DNA of 41,507 bases from Rhizobacter sp. (lineage in GTDB: Bacteria > Pseudomonadota > Gammaproteobacteria > Burkholderiales > Burkholderiaceae_C). Location of the stretch: NCBI GenBank assembly GCA_021153565.1, contig JAJKJU010000081.1, forward strand, positions 1 to 41,507, in the 5' to 3' direction. Below, piece by piece: positions 35,269 to 41,507 of the stretch (position 1 is the first letter of the stretch; each line of letters starts with the position of its first letter). The notes beneath the pieces are model-generated. The model searched no databases. It worked only from the letters and a program-made list of their open reading frames with translations, and was not told where the DNA came from. The position numbers and the translations under genes were made by a program.

Positions 35269-37629
35269 ATGACCGACATGTCTCAACCTCCCATTTCTCC
35301 AATTGGCCAATCCGTACAGCGCCGTGAGGACTATCGCTTCCTGACCGGCGCCGGGCAATACACCGACGACGTGGTGCTGCCGGGTCAGACCTTCGGCGTG
35401 TTCCTGCGCTCGCCCTACGCGCACGCACGCATCAAGTCCATCGACACGATCCAGGCGCTGAAGGCGCCCGGGGTCGTGCAGATCTTTACCGGAGCTGACC
35501 TCGCCGAAGCCAAGGTCGGCGGCCTGCCTTGCGGGTGGTTGATCCACAGCAAGGATGGATCGCCGATGAAGGAGCCCGCACACCCGGTGCTGGCGCAAGG
35601 CAAGGTACGCTACGTCGGCGACCAGGTGGCGCTGGTGGTGGCCGAGACTCAATGGCAGGCCAAGGACGCCGCCGAACTCATCGACGTGGTCTATGAGGAA
35701 CTGCCGCCGGTCATCGACATCCGCACCGCCGGCACGGCGACCAGTAGCGTGCATGACGACGTGCCCGGCAACGTCTGCTACGACTGGGGCCATGGCAACA
35801 AGGATGCTGTGGATGCGGCGTTCGCGAAAGCGCACAAGGTCAGCAAGCTGGAGTTCACCAACAACCGGCTCATTCCCAATGCCATGGAACCGCGTGCAGC
35901 CAACGCACAGTACACGCGGCATGACGAGAGCTATACGCTGTATGTCGCCAACCAGAACCCGCACGTGGAACGGCTGCTGATGAGCGCCTTCGTGCTGGGC
36001 CTGCCGGAATCGAAGGTGCGCGTGATCGCGCCCGACGTGGGCGGCGGCTTTGGTTCCAAAATCTTCCTGTATGCGGAAGAGACGGCTCTGGTATGGGCCA
36101 GCAAGCGCGTAGGCCGGCCGATCAAGTGGACGGCGGAGCGCAGCGAATCCTTCCTCACCGACGCGCATGGACGCGATCACGCGACCACCGCCGAACTTGC
36201 GACGGACGACAAGGGAAACTTCCTCGCGCTGCGAGTGAAGACCATTGCCAACATGGGCGCCTATCTGTCAACGTTCGCATCGAGCGTGCCGACCATCTTG
36301 TACGCGACGCTGCTGGCGGGCCAGTACAAGACGCCGGCCATCTATGCCGAGGTGAAAGCAGTGTTCACCAACACCGCGCCGGTCGACGCCTACCGCGGCG
36401 CCGGACGGCCCGAGGCCACCTACGTGGTTGAGCGGCTGGTCGAAACGGCTGCGCGCGACATGAAGATGGACCCGGCCGCCATTCGCCGGCAGAACTTCAT
36501 CACCGAGTTCCCGTACACGACACCCGTCGGGCTGACCTACGACACCGGCAACTATGCCGCGCACCTCGACAAGGCGCTGGAGCTGGCCGACGTCGCGGGA
36601 TTCCCGGCACGCCGGGCCGCGTCGGTTGCCAAGGGCAAGCTGCGTGGGCTGGGCTATAGCTGCTATATCGAAGCCTGCGGCTTGGCGCCCAGCAACATCG
36701 CGGGCGCGCTCGGCGCGCGTGCAGGCTTGTTCGAGGCCGGCGAGGTGCGCGTGCATCCGACAGGCACGGTGACGATATTCACTGGATCGCACAGCCACGG
36801 GCAAGGACACGAGACCACCTTCGCCCAGGTTGTCGCGGCCAAGCTGGGCATCCCCATCGAAAGCGTCGAGATCGTGCACGGCGACACCGGGCGTGTGCCC
36901 TTTGGCATGGGTACCTACGGCAGCCGCTCGCTCGCGGTGGGCGGCACGGCCATCGTGAAGGCGGTAGACAAGATCATCGCAAAGGGCAAGAAGATCGCAG
37001 CGCACCTGCTCGAAGCGGCGGACACCGACATCGTCTTCGAGAACGGCGTGTTCAAGGTTGCGGGCACGGACAAGAAGGTGCCATTCGGCTCCGTCGCGCT
37101 CACCGCCTACGTGCCGCACAACTTCCCGCTCGACAAGTTGGAGCCGGGTCTGAACGAGAACGCGTTCTACGACCCGACCAACTTCACCTACCCCGCGGGC
37201 AGCTACGTGTGCGAGCTCGAGGTCGACCCCGAGACCGGTCGCGTGCGCGTCGAGCAGTTCACGGCGGTGGACGACTTCGGCAACCTCGTGAACCCGATGA
37301 TCGTGTCGGGCCAGGTGCACGGAGGCATCGCCCAAGGCTTGGGCCAGGCCATGATGGAATGCTGCCAGTACGACCCGGCATCGGGTCAGTTGCTGACCGG
37401 CTCGTACATGGACTACTGCATGCCTCGCGCCGATGATCTGCCGAGCTTCACGCTCGACCACACCGTCACGCCATGCACGCACAACCCGCTGGGCGTGAAA
37501 GGCTGCGGTGAAGCCGGCGCGATCGGGTCGCCGGCGGCCTACATCAATGCACTGACCGATGCACTGGGTATCCGCGACATCGCCATGCCCGCCACGGTGG
37601 AGCGCGTCTGGCGCGCCGCCAATCGCTGA
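35269..37629 (+). CDS. coxL: molybdenum hydroxylase large subunit, form II CoxL-like
   Basis: A 786-residue catalytic subunit of the xanthine oxidase family, binding molybdopterin-cytosine dinucleotide. The active-site loop reads AYRGAGR (374-380), the form II signature, instead of AYRCSFR of genuine form I CO dehydrogenases; the Cys that holds copper in those enzymes is absent. The catalytic base is Glu748 in [16 protein letters not shown] and [15 protein letters not shown] are further cofactor motifs. The substrate is therefore probably an aldehyde, purine or other heterocycle rather than CO. It follows coxS by 15 bp. Confidence 0.95.
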   Translation: MTDMSQPPISPIGQSVQRREDYRFLTGAGQYTDDVVLPGQTFGVFLRSPYAHARIKSIDTIQALKAPGVVQIFTGADLAEAKVGGLPCGWLIHSKDGSPMKEPAHPVLAQGKVRYVGDQVALVVAETQWQAKDAAELIDVVYEELPPVIDIRTAGTATSSVHDDVPGNVCYDWGHGNKDAVDAAFAKAHKVSKLEFTNNRLIPNAMEPRAANAQYTRHDESYTLYVANQNPHVERLLMSAFVLGLPESKVRVIAPDVGGGFGSKIFLYAEETALVWASKRVGRPIKWTAERSESFLTDAHGRDHATTAELATDDKGNFLALRVKTIANMGAYLSTFASSVPTILYATLLAGQYKTPAIYAEVKAVFTNTAPVDAYRGAGRPEATYVVERLVETAARDMKMDPAAIRRQNFITEFPYTTPVGLTYDTGNYAAHLDKALELADVAGFPARRAASVAKGKLRGLGYSCYIEACGLAPSNIAGALGARAGLFEAGEVRVHPTGTVTIFTGSHSHGQGHETTFAQVVAAKLGIPIESVEIVHGDTGRVPFGMGTYGSRSLAVGGTAIVKAVDKIIAKGKKIAAHLLEAADTDIVFENGVFKVAGTDKKVPFGSVALTAYVPHNFPLDKLEPGLNENAFYDPTNFTYPAGSYVCELEVDPETGRVRVEQFTAVDDFGNLVNPMIVSGQVHGGIAQGLGQAMMECCQYDPASGQLLTGSYMDYCMPRADDLPSFTLDHTVTPCTHNPLGVKGCGEAGAIGSPAAYINALTDALGIRDIAMPATVERVWRAANR

Positions 37630-37663
37630 GGACTGGTCAACGCACAACGTCAAAGGAGCACAC

Positions 37664-38458
37664 ATGTACAGCTTCGACTATCAACGTCCCACCGACCGCG
37701 CTGCGGCCACCGCGGCCATGAAAGGCGATGCCCGCTATCTCGCCGGAGGACAGAGCCTCGTGCAGGCGATGAAGCTCAGGCTGTCGTCGTCCGAGCGGCT
37801 TGTAGACCTCTCGGGCGTGGCGGAGCTCAAGGGCATCAAGGTGGATGCGAGCAATGTGGTCATCGGATCGATGACCACGCATGCTGCCGTCGCCGCATCC
37901 GCAGAGGTTCAACGCGCCATTCCTGCGCTCGCCGAACTCGCTGGCGGCATCGCTGACCAGATGGTGCGCAACATGGGAACGCTGGGCGGCTCCATCGCCA
38001 ATGCAGACCCCGCGGCGTGCTATCCGGCGGCGTTGCTCGGGCTCGGTGCCACGGTGACGACCAACCAGCGCAGCATCCCGGCCGAACGTTTCTTCACGGG
38101 GCTGTACGAGACGGCATTGCAGCCCGGTGAGCTCATCACAGCGGTGAGCTTTCCCATTCCGCAGAAGGCCGCGTACGTCAAGTTCAAGCAGCCTGCCTCT
38201 CGCTTCGCGCTGGTCGGCGTGTTCGTGAGCCAAGGCGCTGGCGGCGTGAAGGTGGCGGTGACGGGCGCGAAGAGCACCGTGTTCCGCGTCAAGGCGATCG
38301 AAGACGCATTGACTGCGAGCTTCACACCCGAGGCGGCGAAGGCCGTCAAGGTGCTGAGCACCGACATCAATGGCGACATGCATGGTTCGGCGGAGTACCG
38401 CGCCGCGATGATCAGCGTGATGGCGTCGCGAGCGGTTTCTGCGGCGTTGTCACGCTGA
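37664..38458 (+). CDS. coxM: molybdenum hydroxylase FAD-binding subunit (CoxM-like)
   Basis: A 264-residue subunit that passes electrons from the iron-sulfur subunit to the external acceptor. The FAD-binding loops are AGGQSLVQAMKLRL near the N-terminus and TLGGSIANADPAA in the middle, both intact. AAAGGAG lies 6 bases before ATG 37664, 34 bp after coxL. Its stop TGA (38456-38458) lies inside CTGAGAGGCTGA, and the last A of that motif is the first base of the next gene's ATG. Confidence 0.95.
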   Translation: MYSFDYQRPTDRAAATAAMKGDARYLAGGQSLVQAMKLRLSSSERLVDLSGVAELKGIKVDASNVVIGSMTTHAAVAASAEVQRAIPALAELAGGIADQMVRNMGTLGGSIANADPAACYPAALLGLGATVTTNQRSIPAERFFTGLYETALQPGELITAVSFPIPQKAAYVKFKQPASRFALVGVFVSQGAGGVKVAVTGAKSTVFRVKAIEDALTASFTPEAAKAVKVLSTDINGDMHGSAEYRAAMISVMASRAVSAALSR

Positions 38459-38465
38459 GAGGCTG

Positions 38466-39371
38466 ATGACCGAGGTCACGCCCTTCGCCCTGCCCGAGTC
38501 GGTCGATGCCGTCATTTCCCTGCTGGCCGCAGAGAACTACGTCTGCGACCGGCAACTCGCGACCGCGCTGTTCCTGAGCCTGAAGCTCTCGCGCCCGCTA
38601 TTCCTCGAAGGGGAGCCTGGCGTTGGCAAGACTGAACTCGCGAAGACATTGGCGCGCGGGCTCAACACCGCCTTGCTTCGGGTTCAGTGCTACGAGGGAC
38701 TGGACGTCGCGCAGACTGCTTACGAGTGGAATGTCGCGCGGCAGATGATGGAAATCCGGCTGGCTGAAGCGGCACACGAGGTGGACCGCGAGCGGCTTGC
38801 GCAAAGCCTCTATTCGCGCAGCATGCTGATCGAACGACCGTTGCTGCAGGCGCTCACGCAGATGCGCTCGCCGGTCTTGCTGATCGACGAACTCGATCGC
38901 GCTGACGAGCCTTTCGATGCTTTCCTGCTGGAGGTGCTGGCGGAGAGCCAGATCACCATTCCAGAGTTCGGCACGGTGCGCGCCGTTGCGGCACCCATCA
39001 CCATCATCACGAGCAACCGCACCCGCGAGATCCACGATGCGTTGAAGCGGCGATGCCTCTATCACTGGGTCGATTTTCCCGATGTCGCGCGTGAGCTCGA
39101 CATCGTCCGCCGCAAGGCGCCAGGGGCGTCCGAGCGGCTCTACACGCAGGTGGTCGAGTTCGTTCAGCGCATGCGCACGCTTGATCTCTTCAAGGCGCCC
39201 GGTGTGGCGGAAGCCATCGACTGGACCAACGCCTTGCTCGCGCTCAATGCCATCCGGCTCGACCCGGCGACAGTGCAGGACACACTGGGCGTGCTGCTGA
39301 AATACCAGGACGACATCGCGAAGCTGCGCGCCGGGGACGCTGCGAAGATTCTCGATGAGCTGAGAGGCTGA
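38466..39371 (+). CDS. coxD: MoxR-type AAA+ ATPase (CoxD-like)
   Basis: A 301-residue AAA+ chaperone. In Oligotropha, CoxD helps insert sulfur and copper into the CoxL active site. Walker A is GEPGVGKT (49-56), Walker B LLIDELD (Asp141, Glu142), sensor-1 region ITIITSNRTREIHDALKRRC. Its final three codons and stop (CTG AGA GGC TGA) are the repeat motif itself, so the C-terminus LRG is supplied by repeat sequence. The 169-bp gap to coxE is filled by a half repeat (39368-39442) and a GC-rich spacer. Confidence 0.9.
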   Translation: MTEVTPFALPESVDAVISLLAAENYVCDRQLATALFLSLKLSRPLFLEGEPGVGKTELAKTLARGLNTALLRVQCYEGLDVAQTAYEWNVARQMMEIRLAEAAHEVDRERLAQSLYSRSMLIERPLLQALTQMRSPVLLIDELDRADEPFDAFLLEVLAESQITIPEFGTVRAVAAPITIITSNRTREIHDALKRRCLYHWVDFPDVARELDIVRRKAPGASERLYTQVVEFVQRMRTLDLFKAPGVAEAIDWTNALLALNAIRLDPATVQDTLGVLLKYQDDIAKLRAGDAAKILDELRG

Positions 39372-39442
39372 GCGTATTTCGATCATGCCCGCTCATCACG
39401 CCAAAAGCCCCATGCTCGTCGTTGCAAATGCTCGCCATAGCA
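39368..39442. repeat. half copy of the palindromic element between coxD and coxE
   Basis: These 75 bases align without gaps to 2668-2742, the left half of the full element, with 69 identities. The match stops at the first base of the apex loop, so the right arm is entirely missing. Outward of the left end the motif CTGAGAGGCTGAG (39360-39372) overlaps the coxD stop. After 39442 the sequence is unrelated, and near 39470-39500 CTCGAGTCG occurs twice in tandem. Confidence 0.85.
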
Positions 39443-39540
39443 GGGCGCGGCCCCTCCTCGAATGAGCCTCTCGAGTCGCCTCGAGTCGGCTCCTTTCCCC
39501 AGCGGGCGAAGGAGCGAACGAAGCGCTGCGCGCTGAAATC

Positions 39541-40719
39541 ATGCTGGCCGACAACATCGTCCATTTCGCTCGCGTGCTGCGCGACGCCGGGATGCCCATC
39601 GGCCCCGACCGCGTGATTGCAGCCATGGCTGCCGTCGAGTGCGTGGGGCTCGATCGGCGCGAGGACGTGCACGCCGCACTCAGCGCGGTGATGCTCGACC
39701 GGCACGAACAACAGGTCTTGTTCGATGCCGCCTTCGATGCGTTCTGGCGCGATCCGAAGTTGCTCGAACGGTTGATGCTTGAGCTGTTGCCCAAGATCAG
39801 CGGCCGTGGCGACCGGCCGCACACACCGCGCTCGAATCGTCTCGCCGAAGCCTTGTCCGCGCCGCGTGAAGCACAGGCGCCCAACCCTGCAAACGCGACT
39901 GCCAAGGAAGAATTGCAGTTCGACACCACGTTCACCTTTTCCGATCGCGAACGTCTGCAACACGCCGACTTCGAAACCATGACTGCCGAGGAGTTTGAAC
40001 TCGCCAAGAAGCTTGCCGAACAACTGCCGCTGCCGGTGTCACCGGTTCGCAGACGCCGACACGAATCGGCTTCGCGCGGCGCGCTCGACCTGCGCGCGAC
40101 GATGCTTCGCATGGCGCGACAGCCGCAGACCCTGAGCCCCGCCTTCACGCGGCCGCGCTGCGAGTTGCCCGCCATCGTGGTGCTGCTCGACATCTCCGGT
40201 TCCATGGAGCGCTATGCACGCCTGCTGCTGCACTACGTGCACGGTCTCACGCGACGCTATCTGAAGGTCCACGCCTTCACCTTCGGAACGCGCCTCACCC
40301 ACATCACGCGTTGCCTGAAAGACCGCGACCCTGATGTGGCGCTCAGGCTTGCCGACGAACAGGTGAAAGACTGGAAGGGCGGTACGCGGATCGCGTCGTG
40401 CCTGGATGAATTCAATCGGCTATGGGCTCGCCGCGTGCTCGGCTCCAACGCCGCAGTGCTCTTGATGACCGACGGGCTGGACCGGGACGACCATGGTGAT
40501 CTTGCAGCAGCCGCTGCCAGGCTGCGCCGCGTGGCGCACAGCATTGTCTGGCTCAACCCTTTGCTGCGCTACGACGGCTTCGAGCCGCGTGCTGCCGGCG
40601 TGCGTGCACTCTTGCCGCATGTGGACCGCTTTCTCCCCGTGCACAACCTTGCGAGCCTGGCCGACCTTGGCCGGGCATTGCGCATGGGCGCTTCGCTTCC
40701 TTCGACTCTTCTGGATTGA
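39541..40719 (+). CDS. coxE: VWA domain-containing protein (CoxE-like)
   Basis: A 392-residue partner of the CoxD ATPase. The N-terminal half is helical and charged. The C-terminal von Willebrand factor A domain has an intact metal-ion-dependent adhesion site: DISGSM (Asp217, Ser219, Ser221), the Thr in KGGTRIAS, and the Asp in LMTDGLDRDD. MoxR-VWA pairs act together in metal-centre insertion. The start ATG 39541 (MLADNIVHFARVLRDAG) fits the family; GAAGGAG lies rather far upstream. Confidence 0.9.
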   Translation: MLADNIVHFARVLRDAGMPIGPDRVIAAMAAVECVGLDRREDVHAALSAVMLDRHEQQVLFDAAFDAFWRDPKLLERLMLELLPKISGRGDRPHTPRSNRLAEALSAPREAQAPNPANATAKEELQFDTTFTFSDRERLQHADFETMTAEEFELAKKLAEQLPLPVSPVRRRRHESASRGALDLRATMLRMARQPQTLSPAFTRPRCELPAIVVLLDISGSMERYARLLLHYVHGLTRRYLKVHAFTFGTRLTHITRCLKDRDPDVALRLADEQVKDWKGGTRIASCLDEFNRLWARRVLGSNAAVLLMTDGLDRDDHGDLAAAAARLRRVAHSIVWLNPLLRYDGFEPRAAGVRALLPHVDRFLPVHNLASLADLGRALRMGASLPSTLLD

Positions 40720-40726
40720 ATGCCTC

Positions 40727-41302
40727 ATGGAACTGACTGGTGAACGATTGATCCCTGCGCCCTTGCTTGCCACGTGGGCGGCGCTGAACGATCCGGAGAT
40801 CCTGAAGCAATGCATTGCCGGATGCGAGTCGCTGGAACGCACCGAACCCGATGCCTTCGCGGCCGTGGTGGCCGTGAAAGTCGGGCCGGTCAATGCACGA
40901 TTCAGGGGCACGCTCAAGATGACGAACGTGCATGCGCCGCACACCTACACCATCAACTTCGATGGGCAAGGGGGCGTGGCTGGCTTCGGGAAGGGGTCTG
41001 CCGACGTGGCTCTGTCGGAAGAGGGCAAAGACCAGACTCGATTGCGTTATGCGGCGCAGGCGCAAGTCGGAGGCAAGATGGCCCAGGTCGGGGCGCGCCT
41101 CATCGACGCGGCGGCGGGGAAGATCGCCGAGGATTTCTTTGCTGCGTTCGACGCGCGCTTGCGACCGGCGCAAGCGCCTGCTGCTGAACCTGCCGTCCCC
41201 GAGGAAGTCGCATCCGCGGCGTCTGCCGCGAGCAAGACATGGATGTGGATCGCCGTCGGCGCTGCGGTGCTGATAGCGTTGCTGTTCTGGCTGACCCGCT
41301 GA
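40727..41302 (+). CDS. coxG: CoxG-like SRPBCC-fold membrane-anchor protein
   Basis: A 191-residue protein. The first 145 residues match the CoxG/SRPBCC (START-like) domain: MELTGERLIPAPLLATWAAL, then DPEILKQCIAGCESLER. An Ala/Pro/Glu linker and a single C-terminal membrane helix (WIAVGAAVLIALLFWL) follow. CoxG recruits the hydroxylase to the inner membrane so that electrons can enter the quinone pool. It begins 7 bp after coxE. No XdhC/CoxF-type maturation gene is seen before the window ends. Confidence 0.9.
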   Translation: MELTGERLIPAPLLATWAALNDPEILKQCIAGCESLERTEPDAFAAVVAVKVGPVNARFRGTLKMTNVHAPHTYTINFDGQGGVAGFGKGSADVALSEEGKDQTRLRYAAQAQVGGKMAQVGARLIDAAAGKIAEDFFAAFDARLRPAQAPAAEPAVPEEVASAASAASKTWMWIAVGAAVLIALLFWLTR

Positions 41303-41483
41303 CCCGCCCTTTCAAAGTCTTGTATTGGCTCCTCTCCCCTCTGGCTGACCTTTACGCAGGCTGGACACGCGGAAAGTTGCGCGTCTTTACTGGCTTTGAC
41401 GACATTCTCTTGCAGTGATGTGAGTTTTCGACCGAAATCGATGTGAATTTCAGATGCTGGGAGATGGGGGTGATTTTTGAGAG

Positions 41484-41507
41484 ACCCCTCACCCCAACCC
41501 TCTCCCC
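41484..41507. repeat. start of a C-rich intergenic repeat cut by the window edge
   Basis: The final bases, ACCCCTCACCCCAACCCTCT followed by CCCC, resemble one arm of the common palindromic intergenic repeat CCCTCACCCCAACCCTCTCC found in several proteobacterial genomes. The complementary arm would lie beyond the window. The rest of 41303-41483 shows no gene that I can support. Confidence 0.4.

Noticed and set aside
35269-37629. Genuine (form I) carbon monoxide dehydrogenase
   Set aside because: The active-site loop is AYRGAGR rather than AYRCSFR, so the copper-binding cysteine is missing.
36268-37665. 465-codon minus-strand open frame across coxL
   Set aside because: Shadow frame; coxL on the plus strand has intact cofactor motifs throughout.

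Overview
The window reads as a chromosomal segment of a high-GC betaproteobacterium of the order Burkholderiales, most likely family Comamonadaceae and Variovorax-like. The reasons are a PhaM-type polyhydroxyalkanoate granule regulator, a DUF3567 protein (a betaproteobacterial family), methionine synthase split into two genes with an S-adenosylhomocysteine (SAH) riboswitch, the porin-glnK-amtB order, the Acidithiobacillus-type glutamate-cysteine ligase and a form II cox-type molybdenum hydroxylase cluster. The placement rests on gene content read by eye, not on a database search.

Layout. 1-460: a short unrecognised coding remnant and a hairpin. 461-2662: a hipBA toxin-antitoxin pair (minus) with an operator region, divergent from a small unknown gene. 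2668-6790: an M13 metallopeptidase, an EamA transporter and a thioredoxin-fold lipoprotein, punctuated by palindromic repeats. 6791-7976: a noncoding gap with an orphan minus-strand terminator, a small periplasmic protein and a SET-domain methyltransferase. 8148-13918 (minus): phaM, a FIST sensor gene, then glcD, glcE and glcF for glycolate oxidation. 14040-16212 (minus): a 157-bp hairpin element, a TraB/GumN protein and an FAH-family hydrolase. 16265-20127 (plus): a DUF3108 protein, a DUF3567 protein and a tandem-AAA ATPase. 20198-25483: the two halves of methionine synthase, separated by an oppositely oriented HD-GYP-like gene whose HD pair is lost. 25712-28030: a glycine-zipper protein convergent with comM. 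28090-31080: a nitrogen-response block (putative sigma-54 promoter, TorF-family porin, PII protein, AmtB, terminator). 31211-34549: gshA and kup. 34774-41302: coxS-L-M-D-E-G, a form II molybdenum hydroxylase with its maturation and anchoring factors.

How the genes work together. metH1 supplies the homocysteine/zinc module and metH2 the folate, cobalamin and activation modules; only metH2 sits behind the SAH aptamer. GlcDEF form one oxidase. PII and AmtB form the usual ammonium-sensing pair. CoxSLM form the hydroxylase, while CoxD and CoxE probably mature its active site and CoxG anchors it.

The least ordinary signal lies between genes. A palindromic element occurs as a 151-bp full copy (2668-2818), a half copy that stops at the dyad centre (39368-39442) and an internally deleted 63-bp copy (5908-5970). 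Its outer motif, CTGAGAGGCTGA, recurs at gene ends, where it often contains the stop codon itself. A second, unrelated 157-bp hairpin element lies at 14040-14196.
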